47,855 nucleotides of DNA from Comamonas sp. lk (GTDB lineage Bacteria; Pseudomonadota; Gammaproteobacteria; Burkholderiales; Burkholderiaceae_C). The notes beneath the pieces were generated by a model. That model saw only the letters and a list, made by a program, of their open reading frames with translations, was not told the origin of the DNA and did no database searches. The DNA lies in NCBI GenBank assembly GCA_945925985.1, contig CAMELV010000031.1, positions 1-47,855 of the forward strand, read 5' to 3'. Both the position numbers and the translations under genes were made by a program. This document shows, in pieces, positions 7,462-16,168 of the stretch (within the stretch, counting starts at the first letter, position 1; the number at the start of each line of letters is the position of its first letter).

Positions 7462-8345
7462 GTGTAGTGCACCCTTTTTTCTAGGACCCGGGTTTGTATC
7501 AAAACGAGCACGAGCAGCACAGCGATGAAGACCATCGCCATGGCGGATGCGAGTCCGATTTGCAAATGCACGAAGCCTTCTTCGTAAATCACCCAAAGCA
7601 GAACGTCGGAGGCCTTGCCGGGGCCGCCCTGAGTCAGCGTTGCCACGGTCTCGAAGACTTTGACCGCGTTAATCACCGAAATGGTGAGGACGAAAAGCGT
7701 CGTGGGCCCAAGCATCGGCCACGTGACCACACAGAAGCGGGACCATGCCGACCTGGCGCCGTCCATCTCGGCGGCCGCGTACAGGTCACGGTTGATGCCG
7801 GTAAGGCCTGCTAGGAACAACACCATGTTGAATCCCACGGTCTGCCAGATGCCGATGATGGCCAGGGCGCCCATCACGTTGTCGCTGGATCCCAGCCAGT
7901 TGACGCTGGAAAGACCGAACTTATTCAGCAACATATTAATCGGCCCAATAGATGGGTGCATCAGGTACTGCCACACACTGGCCATGGCGACCAGCAGCGA
8001 AACGACCGGCAGAAAGTAGATCGATCGGAAGAACGGCTTCAACAGGTCATCTGCCTCGATCAGCATGGCCAGTCCCAAGCCCAGTACCACAGAGGCGGGC
8101 ACTACCAGCACCACATAAAGTGCAGTGTTTCTTACTGCGCCCAGGAAGGTGCGGTCCTCAAGTAAGCGGGCATAAGACGAAAGCCCCAGAAAGTTCACCT
8201 TGGACACGCCGAGCTCAGCGTCGGTAAAGGAGAGCGCCAGCACCGCCAGCGTAGGCATCAGCAATAGAACCAGCATCAACAACAAGGCGGGTGCGCTGAG
8301 CCAGTAGGCTGACCGCACCTCGTTCGGGTCAAATGAATGCTTCAT
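7458..8345 (-). CDS. ABC importer permease, MalF/UgpA-like
   Basis: The 295-residue inner-membrane protein has an N-terminal helix (LSAPALLLMLVLLLMPTLAV) followed by five more, and an EAA loop reading AAEMDGARSAWSRFCVVTWP. VFETVATLTQGGP is the typical conserved segment before the last helices. Permeases of this type form heterodimers with a MalG-like partner, here the overlapping downstream gene. The upstream ATPase gene ends only 7 bases before this start. Substrate class follows the operon: probably a glycerophosphodiester or other phosphate ester. Confidence 0.88.
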   Translation of the reverse strand: MKHSFDPNEVRSAYWLSAPALLLMLVLLLMPTLAVLALSFTDAELGVSKVNFLGLSSYARLLEDRTFLGAVRNTALYVVLVVPASVVLGLGLAMLIEADDLLKPFFRSIYFLPVVSLLVAMASVWQYLMHPSIGPINMLLNKFGLSSVNWLGSSDNVMGALAIIGIWQTVGFNMVLFLAGLTGINRDLYAAAEMDGARSAWSRFCVVTWPMLGPTTLFVLTISVINAVKVFETVATLTQGGPGKASDVLLWVIYEEGFVHLQIGLASAMAMVFIAVLLVLVLIQTRVLEKRVHYT

Positions 8346-8352
8346 CGTGCGA

Positions 8353-9579
8353 TCACCTCGGTGCGTTTGGCGTAACCTGGGTGAGCAGTCGCAGTGCTAC
8401 CCGCTCCCCGTTCGCGTTGAACGCCAGCCAGTCGGCGTCCAAAGCTGAGGCATAAAGAACGTGTGCCGCGTCCATCTGCTTTTTCAGCTGACTTGCAATT
8501 TCTGGGGATTGGCGCGTGACCAAGGCTACATCGGACCCGGGAAGCAACAGGTGGCACAAGGCTTCTACGCCCAGAAACTCCACACGATGAAGGTGCACCG
8601 CAAAAGCACCCGGCTGAGGATCAGCATGAACCCTCAAGGCCTCCGGACGAATCGCCAATCGCAAAGCGCCTTCGGCCGCGAATTCACAACCGCGAGCGAG
8701 CTCGACATCACCCCAGTAAGCCCGGCGGTTGCTTCGAACCTCAACCGGGATGATGTTGATACGCGGGCTGCCGATAAAGCAGGCCACATCAATATGCTGC
8801 GGATCGCGGTAGATCGCCTGCGGCGTATCCAGCTGCAAGATCCTTCCTCCCATCATCACAGCAACGCGGTCAGCGATGCTAAGCGCCTCCTCTTGGTCGT
8901 GCGTCACATAAACCGTGACCACGCCAGCACGTTGATGCAGGTCTGCGATCTCGGCGCGCATGTGCAAGCGCAATGAGGCATCGAGGTTAGACAACGGTTC
9001 GTCCATCAAGAAGGCTTTCGGGTGGCGCACTAGGGCGCGACCTAGGGCCACCCGCTGGCGCTGGCCGCCAGACATCTGCGCAGGCTTGCGATCGAGCAGG
9101 GCGGTGATCTTGAGCGTGTGAGCAGACTGCTCAATTTCCTGCCTGATGGCGGCCAGCTTCGTGCGGGTCGCTCCGATGAGAGGCCCTATCCACGGCATCC
9201 GCTCGAGCGCGTTAAGCCTGCGCATGACCAGCGGCAAGGCCATGTTCTGACGCGCGTTGAGGTGAGGATAAAGCGCATACGACTGGAACACCATGGCCAT
9301 ATCGCGATCAGCGGCGCGAGCGGCGGTCAGGTCACGCCCATTGAGCAGGACTCGGCCACTGTCAGGCCGCTCCAGACCTGCCGCAATCCGTAACAGCGTC
9401 GACTTACCACAACCGGAAGGTCCGACTAACGCAATGAATTCTCCCGCGCGAACCTGAAGATCGATACCAGTGAGGATTTGGTTGGTGCCGAAAGATTTTT
9501 CAATGGCCTGCAAATCTAGCGCGAAGGGTACGGATGCCGGAGCAAATTGATGGTTTTCCTGTTGCATGGAGTAGCTCAC
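8353..9579 (-). CDS. ABC importer ATPase, UgpC/MalK-like, with an insertion
   Basis: The 408-residue protein carries Walker A GPSGCGKST (53-61), the Q loop at Q99, the signature MSGGQ (169-173), Walker B FLMDE (190-194) and the H loop in YVTHDQEEA, followed by a MalK/UgpC-type OB-fold regulatory domain. An extra basic-hydrophobic stretch of about 25 residues (LNALERMPWIGPLIG onward, about 122-147) sits between Q loop and signature, where most relatives are shorter. It powers the two downstream permeases. Its ATG overlaps the metallophosphoesterase stop by four bases. A second in-frame ATG (9567) is possible. Confidence 0.9.
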   Translation of the reverse strand: MSYSMQQENHQFAPASVPFALDLQAIEKSFGTNQILTGIDLQVRAGEFIALVGPSGCGKSTLLRIAAGLERPDSGRVLLNGRDLTAARAADRDMAMVFQSYALYPHLNARQNMALPLVMRRLNALERMPWIGPLIGATRTKLAAIRQEIEQSAHTLKITALLDRKPAQMSGGQRQRVALGRALVRHPKAFLMDEPLSNLDASLRLHMRAEIADLHQRAGVVTVYVTHDQEEALSIADRVAVMMGGRILQLDTPQAIYRDPQHIDVACFIGSPRINIIPVEVRSNRRAYWGDVELARGCEFAAEGALRLAIRPEALRVHADPQPGAFAVHLHRVEFLGVEALCHLLLPGSDVALVTRQSPEIASQLKKQMDAAHVLYASALDADWLAFNANGERVALRLLTQVTPNAPR

Positions 9580-10382
9580 CGCGGGTAGAGAATTCGTTGC
9601 ACCGGCTCAATTTTCAGGTCGTCCAGCCCCTCGGGCCGCAAGAACTGGCTGTCGACCGAATCGACCCCGAACTCGTGCACTATCGCGCCAAGGCGGCGCT
9701 CGCCGCCCAGTTCTTCCTGGCTCTCGCCGCACACGAAAGATGAGGCGGGACACCACACGTAGCTGATACCGTCCACCACCTGCTGGCGGTGCATGTGCAG
9801 GTGTCCGCTAGCCACAAGTTTGACGCGTGCACGACGCATTGATGCCATCAGGCGCTGCCTGTGCTGCGGGGCCACAGACCAATAGCCGCGCGGCGCTTCA
9901 TCCGGTGCATCGATGAATAATGGTTTATGCAAAAAAATCGCTACCGGCAGATCGGTCTCCAAGGCTTTTTCAAACCATATGTACTGGTCTGTTTCGTCTT
10001 CGTGACCCGTCCCAAAGAGCATTGCATTGAGACCGATCAGGCGCCAGCCTTGCCGGTCCATGAGCCAACGATCTGGGCCGATGGCATCGCGCCAGAGCCG
10101 CAGCCGATCGTTGTTGACGGGCTGTCGGGGGTTGATCTCGCTCCTATCTCCCACGTCGTGGTTACCAGGGACGCAGTGAATCGGAGCGCCCAGCCCGGCG
10201 AGCCAGTCTCGCGAGGCGTAAAGGTCGACTTCCTGCCCTGCAGCGTCCATTCCCAGATCACCGGTATGAACGTACAGCGACGCTTCTTGCGATCGCAGCC
10301 AATTCGCGGTGGCCTCGAGGTTTGCCAAAAAAAATCGGTGGTTGGCCGATACGTGTGTGTCGGAAATCTGGATCAGGCGCAC
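9576..10382 (-). CDS. Calcineurin-like metallophosphoesterase, CpdA/GpdQ-like
   Basis: The 268-residue protein has the complete two-metal centre of the class III cyclic nucleotide phosphodiesterase group: D8-x-H10, D42 in GDLG, N74-H75 in GNHD, H152 in FLHKPL, and H194-x-H196 in GHLH. Relatives are CpdA (cyclic AMP) and GpdQ (glycerophosphodiesters). As the first gene of an operon with a Ugp-type importer and a HAD phosphatase, a role in splitting imported phosphodiesters is more likely than in cAMP signalling. There is no signal peptide, so it acts in the cytoplasm. The start is GTG 10382 with AAGGA about nine bases upstream. Confidence 0.88.
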   Translation of the reverse strand: MRLIQISDTHVSANHRFFLANLEATANWLRSQEASLYVHTGDLGMDAAGQEVDLYASRDWLAGLGAPIHCVPGNHDVGDRSEINPRQPVNNDRLRLWRDAIGPDRWLMDRQGWRLIGLNAMLFGTGHEDETDQYIWFEKALETDLPVAIFLHKPLFIDAPDEAPRGYWSVAPQHRQRLMASMRRARVKLVASGHLHMHRQQVVDGISYVWCPASSFVCGESQEELGGERRLGAIVHEFGVDSVDSQFLRPEGLDDLKIEPVQRILYPR

Positions 10383-10431
10383 AGCAAATTCCTTGTTGAT
10401 GGCCGGCCATTCTGAACCGGTCCTGCACTGA

Positions 10432-10464
10432 ATTTAAGAGCCAGGTTTGACAAGCTCATGACAG
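10432..10464 (-). promoter_or_regulatory. Pho-box-like promoter for the leftward phosphoesterase-importer operon
   Basis: On the minus strand, CTGTCAT (10464-10458) and TTGTCAA (10453-10447) stand four bases apart, giving the 11-base period of PhoB boxes (consensus CTGTCAT twice). The first half matches 7 of 7 and the second 5 of 7. TTAAAT at 10437-10432 follows after nine bases and can act as the -10 box, the spacing usual in PhoB-activated promoters, which lack a -35 box. The operon start codon is 50 bases downstream. PhoB control is inferred from this layout. Confidence 0.6.
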
Positions 10465-10639
10465 CAATCTGAAAGACTTCCCTGGCACTGCTTCTGGTGA
10501 GCTAGTGGGACGGCGTCGATACGTTTTTAAGCCGGCAAATTGCTTGATAAAACCGGGGTCATCAAATCTTCATGTCGAGTTCACGGTTGTTTCATCCGAA
10601 GCCGCGATAGTTCAATTTTTGATTGATGGAGTGGTATTA

Positions 10640-12298
10640 ATGAAACAGCATTTCTTAAAGTCCGCGCTGATGGCCTCAGCCTTGGTCCTGCTCACGGGTG
10701 TGTATGCGCAAACCGACAATCGGCCCGTCGTACGCGTAGCCGTTCAGCAAGTTGCCAACTCGGGAACCCTAACCCCCCTGCGCGAACAGTCGAACGTTGG
10801 ATCCCGTATGTTCCCAATGATCTACGCAGGTCTGATTGAACTGAATCTACAAACCGACTTGTCGCTCAAGCCTGGCTTGGCGACATCCTGGAAGCGGATT
10901 GACGACTACACGGTTGAATTGAAGTTGCGAAGAGGGGTTAAATTTCACAATGGTGATGAAGTGACCTCTGAAGATGTCGCCTTCACTTACAGCCCTGAGT
11001 ACATGTTCGGTGCTACCAAGCCGTTGGTCGTGGGACAAATCCCGTCAACTATCGCCACGTCGACAAATCAGACACCAGCTACTGCGGTCAAACTGCCTGC
11101 GGCAACATTGCCACCCGAAGTCCCTGCGGTAGCTCGCCGTCTGTTTCCTTCACTGTCAGAAGTCAAGGTGATCGATAAGTACACGGTTCGATTTATCAAT
11201 GCGGCACCCGACCTGACATTAGAGGGGCGCATTGCGCGCTCATCAGAAATTATTTCCAAACGTGCATTCTTGGCCGCCAAAGATTGGCCAAGCTGGGCGC
11301 GCAATCCGGTCGCAGCAGGTCCTTATAAAGTTAAGGAATTCAAGCCTGACAACATGTTAGTTTTGGCGGCGCACGATGCGTACTTCGCAGGCAAGCCCAA
11401 TGTAAAAGAAATTCGCTACCAAGTCGTTCCTGAGGTGGCCGGTCGAGTCAATGGTTTGCTCAGTGGTGAATACGACTTTGTGACAGACATTCCTCCTGAC
11501 CAGATCAAGACCATTGAAACCAACCCCAAATTTGAGGTGGTGGGCGGACCTGTGCTGAATCACCGAATTATTGTGTTCGACAAAAACCACCCTCAGTTGG
11601 CTAACCCAAAAATCCGTTTGGCTTTGGCGCATGCGATTGATAGAGATGCAATTGTGAAGTCGCTTTGGGGCAATCGCACCAACGTACCTGCCGGTTTGCA
11701 GTGGGAGTACTACGGCCCAATGTTTCAAAAGAACTGGACCGTTCCTAAATTCGATCCAGTTTTGGCGATCCGGCTGGTGAAAGAGTCGGGTTACAAAGGT
11801 GAGCCCATTCCTTTCCGGGTCCTGAACAATTACTACACCAACCAAGTGCAAACGGCTCAGGTGCTGACCGAGATGTGGCGTGCTGTTGGCTTGAACGTGG
11901 ACATGCAGATGAAGGAAAACTGGGGGCAGATTATGGAGACTGCCAATAGCGCGCGTGGCATTCGTGACTGGTCTAACTCGGCGCCCTTTAATGACCCTGT
12001 CAGTTCTATCGTGAGCCAGCACGGTCCCAATGGACAGCAACAACAATCCGGTGAATGGCGAAACGACGAATTCAATATGTTGTCGTCTCTTTTAGAAACG
12101 TCAACCAGCATGGATAACCGCAGCCGCGCCTTCCAACGCATGTTGGAGATTGCTGAACGCGAAGATCCCGCTTACACAGTGCTACACCGCAACGTGGTGT
12201 TCTATGGCAAACGTAAGGATATTCAGTGGAAGTGGTCACCCACGTTCACGATGGACTTCAGGGCAGACAACCTGCGCATGCCATCCGCCGGAAAATGA
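10640..12298 (+). CDS. ABC importer substrate-binding protein, family 5 (DppA/OppA-like)
   Basis: The 552-residue protein has a signal peptide (cleavage after VYAQ, about residue 24) and the family 5 solute-binding fold: LTPLREQ, MIYAGLIELN, LKPGLATSWKRIDDYTVELK, GVKFHNGDEVTSEDVAFT, AGPYKVKEF and the strongly conserved NPKIRLALAHAIDRDAIV. ATG 10640 is preferred over an upstream frame opening because it begins the signal peptide and has GGAG eight bases before it. Family 5 proteins bind peptides, nickel or other solutes. The operon ends with a phosphonate-ester-hydrolase-like gene, so a phosphorus-containing ligand is possible. The DNA is visibly more A/T-rich than the 18-20 kb genes. Confidence 0.88.
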   Translation: MKQHFLKSALMASALVLLTGVYAQTDNRPVVRVAVQQVANSGTLTPLREQSNVGSRMFPMIYAGLIELNLQTDLSLKPGLATSWKRIDDYTVELKLRRGVKFHNGDEVTSEDVAFTYSPEYMFGATKPLVVGQIPSTIATSTNQTPATAVKLPAATLPPEVPAVARRLFPSLSEVKVIDKYTVRFINAAPDLTLEGRIARSSEIISKRAFLAAKDWPSWARNPVAAGPYKVKEFKPDNMLVLAAHDAYFAGKPNVKEIRYQVVPEVAGRVNGLLSGEYDFVTDIPPDQIKTIETNPKFEVVGGPVLNHRIIVFDKNHPQLANPKIRLALAHAIDRDAIVKSLWGNRTNVPAGLQWEYYGPMFQKNWTVPKFDPVLAIRLVKESGYKGEPIPFRVLNNYYTNQVQTAQVLTEMWRAVGLNVDMQMKENWGQIMETANSARGIRDWSNSAPFNDPVSSIVSQHGPNGQQQQSGEWRNDEFNMLSSLLETSTSMDNRSRAFQRMLEIAEREDPAYTVLHRNVVFYGKRKDIQWKWSPTFTMDFRADNLRMPSAGK

Positions 12299-13296
12299 TG
12301 ACCGCTAAGGGGATACAGCCTGGATTGAATGTCCCCAAGACCTTGGTCAGTTTACGTGGGCTGAAGGTGAGTTTTGGTCGTGGGGCATCAGCAGTGCAAG
12401 TGCTTCACGGCCTTAACTTGGATGTGTATGCGGGCGAATCTTTGGGCATGGTCGGCGAGTCTGGTTGCGGCAAGAGTGTCACATGGTTAGCAGCGCTGGG
12501 CTTGCTTGGATCGCAGGCGCAAGTCCAAGGTGAGTTCAGTCTCGCGGGCCAACGCTTTGACGGACTTAATGACAAGGCCTTGTCCTCCATACGCGGGCGT
12601 CGCATTGCGATGATTTTTCAAGACCCCGCGTCAGCTTTAAACCCAGTGCAAAGGATCGGACGCCAGCTGATTGAGGCGATCTCCTTGCACAAAGGCCTGC
12701 ATGGCAAGGCTGCTCGGACGCAGGCGGTTCGCCTACTGGATCAGGTTCATATTCCCAATGCTGCGCAAAGGTTACAAGCCTATCCGCATGAGTTGTCGGG
12801 TGGCATGAATCAGCGCGTGATGATTGCCATGGCGCTGGCCGGGGAGCCGGAACTGCTGATTGCGGACGAGCCAACCACAGCGCTAGACGCCACAGTTCAG
12901 GCCCAAATTCTTGAATTGCTCGGAGAAGTTCGCCGTGATCAAGGGATGGCGATGGTTTTGATATCGCATGACCTCAGCGTGATTGCACAAGAGTGTGCAA
13001 GGGTGATGGTCATGTATGCTGGCCGCGCTGTAGAAATGGCTACAACTGACGAATTATTTCGTACCGCTCGGCACCCTTACACCCAAGGTTTGCTTGCTTC
13101 TGTGCCTGATGTGGGCTCCCCCCAAAAGAGACTCATTGCTATTCCTGGTCAGGTGCCTGAAGCTGGGAGACTGCCGGTCGGTTGCAGCTTTGGACCTCGT
13201 TGCGAGTTTGCACAAGCCACTTGCACATCGAATCATCCGGTACTTCTTCCAGTGGCTGAGGGTCATCAAGTGGCCTGCTTCCTGAATTCACCATGA
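12295..13296 (+). CDS. ABC importer ATPase, DppD/OppD-like
   Basis: The 333-residue protein is the first of two ATPases of a dipeptide-type importer. It shows Walker A GESGCGKS (54-61), the Q loop FQDPASALNPV, the signature LSGGMNQR, Walker B LLIADEPTTALD and the switch SHDLSVIAQE. The C-terminal oligopeptide/dipeptide domain holds HPYTQGLLASVP and the cysteine cluster CSFGPRCEFAQATC of the Fe-S-type OppD tail. ATG 12295 overlaps the binding-protein stop by four bases, and ATG 12298 is an alternative. It overlaps the next ATPase by four bases as well. Confidence 0.92.
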   Translation: MMTAKGIQPGLNVPKTLVSLRGLKVSFGRGASAVQVLHGLNLDVYAGESLGMVGESGCGKSVTWLAALGLLGSQAQVQGEFSLAGQRFDGLNDKALSSIRGRRIAMIFQDPASALNPVQRIGRQLIEAISLHKGLHGKAARTQAVRLLDQVHIPNAAQRLQAYPHELSGGMNQRVMIAMALAGEPELLIADEPTTALDATVQAQILELLGEVRRDQGMAMVLISHDLSVIAQECARVMVMYAGRAVEMATTDELFRTARHPYTQGLLASVPDVGSPQKRLIAIPGQVPEAGRLPVGCSFGPRCEFAQATCTSNHPVLLPVAEGHQVACFLNSP

Positions 13297-14303
13297 CACC
13301 TTTGCTCCAGGTACAGAACCTAACCAAACATTATGCAGTTCGGATTCCCGATGGCTTGGGCCATCGGAAGGCCACCCTGCGTGCTGTGGATGGGATTTCC
13401 TTCAATCTCACCGCTGGTGAAACTTTAGGTCTGGTCGGTGAGTCCGGTTGCGGAAAAACCACCACGGCTCGTCTTGTGTTGGGCTTGATGCCAGCCACTG
13501 AAGGTCAGGTCCTATTTGAAGGTCAGTCCATCCCGGCAGTACGCGATGCCACTTGGCGCGCTTTGCGCCAACGCATGCAAATGGTCTATCAAAATCCCCT
13601 AGGTGCATTGGACCGCCGCTTGCCGGTCATCACCCAGGTGCTCGAGCCGTTGCGGATTCACGACCGCGGTGACCCGCTTGTGCACATGGAGCAGGCGCAG
13701 GCGTTGATGGCCTCACTGGGGTTGGCCAAATCCTTGTGGTCAAGGTATCCACACGAACTCTCGGGTGGTCAGCGGCAACGTGTGGTGTTGTCGCGAGCAT
13801 TAATTCTAAAACCCAGTTTATTGGTTTGCGATGAACCGGTATCGGCCTTGGACGTCTCCATACAAGCCCAAGTGATCAACCTTTTGCAAGATGTGCAAGA
13901 GCTCATGGGCGTGGCCTATTTGTTTATCAGTCATGACCTCAAAGTGGTTCGCCAAGTTAGTGATCAGGTGGCCGTGATGTACTTGGGTCAAATTGTGGAA
14001 CAAGCGCCGCCAGCGCAGCTTTTCAGTGAGCCTTTGCACCCCTATTCTCAGGCCTTGGTGTCGGCAATCCCCTCTCTTTGGAATCGCCAGCAAAAAACAA
14101 AGGTTGTGCTGCAGGGGGAACCGCCGAACCCGCTGTCCTTGCAAAGTGGCTGCGTTTTTCAACAACGCTGCCCATATGCCGAAGCTCGCTGTCGTGAGCA
14201 GTCACCCATATTGACGCCGCTCACTAGAGAGCGCCGGGTAGCCTGCCATCTGCTTGTCCAGAAACCGCTAGACCAGAACACACCAGTGGAGAGTTGTTCA
14301 TGA
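13293..14303 (+). CDS. ABC importer ATPase, DppF/OppF-like
   Basis: The 336-residue second ATPase carries Walker A GESGCGKTT (49-57), the Q loop YQNPLGALDRR, the signature LSGGQRQR, Walker B LLVCDEPVSALD and the switch SHDLKVV. The C-terminal domain has HPYSQALVSAIP and the cysteine cluster CVFQQRCPYAEARC. It should heterodimerise with the product of 12295-13296. Its stop overlaps the next permease start (ATGA at 14300-14303). Confidence 0.92.
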   Translation: MTPLLQVQNLTKHYAVRIPDGLGHRKATLRAVDGISFNLTAGETLGLVGESGCGKTTTARLVLGLMPATEGQVLFEGQSIPAVRDATWRALRQRMQMVYQNPLGALDRRLPVITQVLEPLRIHDRGDPLVHMEQAQALMASLGLAKSLWSRYPHELSGGQRQRVVLSRALILKPSLLVCDEPVSALDVSIQAQVINLLQDVQELMGVAYLFISHDLKVVRQVSDQVAVMYLGQIVEQAPPAQLFSEPLHPYSQALVSAIPSLWNRQQKTKVVLQGEPPNPLSLQSGCVFQQRCPYAEARCREQSPILTPLTRERRVACHLLVQKPLDQNTPVESCS

Positions 14304-15241
14304 TGCGATTTTTGGTGATCAGATTTTTACGCGGCCTGCTGACCTTATTTTTGGTGCTCAGTTTTGCCTTTGTGATTTTGCGTTCAACAGGGGATCCGGC
14401 CATGCTGATCATGTCTGCCGATGCGCCACCAGAAGCTTTGGAAGCGTTTCGCAAAGGCTGGGGACTGGATGCACCTTTATGGCAGCAGTATTTGGGGTAT
14501 TTTAAAAATTTACTGGAGGGTAATTTTGGTTATTCGATGCGGGACAAGAGTCCTGCAATGGAGTTGGTGTTAGCGCGTATACCTGCTACGCTTAGTTTGG
14601 CTATTCCGGCATTTATTCTGAAATTGGTGATCGGTATTTCAGCTGGCGTTTTCGCCGCCTTGCACCGAAATACTTGGATTGATCGCCTGCTCATCAGTCT
14701 GTCAATTGCTGGCTACACCATGCCGAGCTTCGTACTCGGGCTGGTGCTCGTCTTAGTTTTCGCAGTTAACTTGGGCTGGCTACCCAGTGGGGGTGACGCA
14801 AGTTGGCAACATGCCCTACTGCCGATCGTCACGCTCAGCATGGGCGGAGCTGCCGTACTGGCGCGGTTCACTCGTTCGGCCATGCTAGAGGTCATGGGAC
14901 AGCCCTACATCAGAACTGCCAGCGCAAAGGGTCTTGCTTGGCGCAGGGTGGTGCTGGATCACGCCATGCCCAACGCAGCCATACCGACGTTGACCGTCAT
15001 CGGCTTCATGGTGGGTAGCTTGATTGCTGGTGCAGTCGTCGTAGAAAGTGTCTTTTCGTGGCCTGGCGTGGGCCGGTTGTTGGTGACTTCCGTTGCTAAC
15101 AGAGACCTCGCTGTGGTTCAAAGCCTGCTGCTGTTGGTGGCTACAACGATGGTGACCGCCAACCTTCTGGTGGACGTCCTTTACGGTTGGATTGACCCCC
15201 GTGTTCGCAGCGGTCAAGAAGCGCGGAGTAAACCCTTGTGA
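14300..15241 (+). CDS. ABC importer permease, DppB/OppB-like
   Basis: The 313-residue membrane protein has six helices. It starts MMRFLVIRFLRGLLTLFLVL, holds the conserved RSTGDPA after helix 1, the WQQYLGYFKNLLEGNFGYS segment, and an EAA loop (IRTASAKGLAWRRVVLDHAMPNA). VVVESVFSWPGVGRLL is the hallmark of the family. ATG 14300 overlaps the ATPase stop by four bases. A TTG six bases upstream is possible. It forms the channel with the DppC-like product that follows. Confidence 0.92.
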   Translation: MMRFLVIRFLRGLLTLFLVLSFAFVILRSTGDPAMLIMSADAPPEALEAFRKGWGLDAPLWQQYLGYFKNLLEGNFGYSMRDKSPAMELVLARIPATLSLAIPAFILKLVIGISAGVFAALHRNTWIDRLLISLSIAGYTMPSFVLGLVLVLVFAVNLGWLPSGGDASWQHALLPIVTLSMGGAAVLARFTRSAMLEVMGQPYIRTASAKGLAWRRVVLDHAMPNAAIPTLTVIGFMVGSLIAGAVVVESVFSWPGVGRLLVTSVANRDLAVVQSLLLLVATTMVTANLLVDVLYGWIDPRVRSGQEARSKPL

Positions 15242-16137
15242 GTGATTTGTCAGCAGAACTTCAGGCCCCGCCAAGCGTGAGGGTAGCAGCCCGGGCGTCG
15301 GCAGTCACCTTTTTCCTTTCAATGCCTCTGGTCATCAAAATTTGTGCGGTTTGGGTGGCCCTCGTTTTATTGATTGCGCTTTCGGCTGACCTGATCGCTC
15401 CCTACAGCTACAGTCAGCTCGATTTGCTGGCACGTCTGACCCCTCCCGTGTTTTTTGGAGGCAGCACGACGCACTGGTTGGGTACCGACGAATTAGGCCG
15501 TGATGTTTTATCGCGCCTAATTTATTCTGTCCGTATCAGCTTGCTGGTGGCCTTTATCAGCACCCTGTTGTCGGCGGTGGTCGGCGTCTTAATGGGTTTC
15601 GCGGCTGCACATTTTCGTGGTTGGGTTGAGCAACTGGTACTGACATTGGTGGACTTTCAAGCCTCCATGCCATTCATGATTATTGCTTTAGCCGTTCTGG
15701 CTTTTTTTGGGAACACCTTGACACTGTTCATCGCTTTAATGGGCTTCTATGGATGGGAAAGATCAGCGCGAATTGCTCGCGGTCTGACTATCGCAGCCAA
15801 TGAACAAGGCTATGCGGCCGCGGTCTATGACTTGGGTGCATCCCCGTGGCGAGTTTATTTATTACACATACTGCCGAACATCGCCAGCACGTTGATCGTG
15901 AGCGTCACATTGACCTTCCCTGAGGTGATTCTTCTGGAGTCAGGGTTGTCATTTTTGGGGCTTGGCGTTCAACCTCCGATGACCAGCTTGGGCAATATGG
16001 TTGGCTACGGACGTGAATACCTGCAAACAGCCCCCTGGATTTTATTGGCGCCCAGTTTGTTCATTGTGATCACCACTTTTTCTGTCAGCATGCTTGGCGA
16101 TTGGCTGCGTGACCGACTGGACCCGACGTTGAACTGA
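15238..16137 (+). CDS. ABC importer permease, DppC/OppC-like
   Basis: The 299-residue membrane protein begins at GTG 15238, which overlaps the stop of the DppB-like gene (GTGA). It has the DppC features HWLGTDELGRDVLSRLIYS, five or six helices, an EAA loop (YAAAVYDLGASPWRVYLLHILPN) and the GLSFLGLGVQPP segment near the end. The operon continues after 31 bases with a sulfatase-fold hydrolase. Order A-D-F-B-C differs from the A-B-C-D-F of enteric dpp operons. Confidence 0.92.
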   Translation: MSDLSAELQAPPSVRVAARASAVTFFLSMPLVIKICAVWVALVLLIALSADLIAPYSYSQLDLLARLTPPVFFGGSTTHWLGTDELGRDVLSRLIYSVRISLLVAFISTLLSAVVGVLMGFAAAHFRGWVEQLVLTLVDFQASMPFMIIALAVLAFFGNTLTLFIALMGFYGWERSARIARGLTIAANEQGYAAAVYDLGASPWRVYLLHILPNIASTLIVSVTLTFPEVILLESGLSFLGLGVQPPMTSLGNMVGYGREYLQTAPWILLAPSLFIVITTFSVSMLGDWLRDRLDPTLN

Positions 16138-16168
16138 ATCCGTACCTCTCAACCCAAGAAAGAACCCT

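Noticed and set aside
6844..7467. A 207-codon plus-strand frame across the MalG-like permease
   Set aside because: The frame is rich in Gln, His and Arg with no domain, while the minus strand encodes a clear ABC permease.
11357..12046. A 229-codon minus-strand frame inside the family 5 binding protein gene
   Set aside because: The plus-strand product matches the solute-binding family along its whole length. The other is a shadow.
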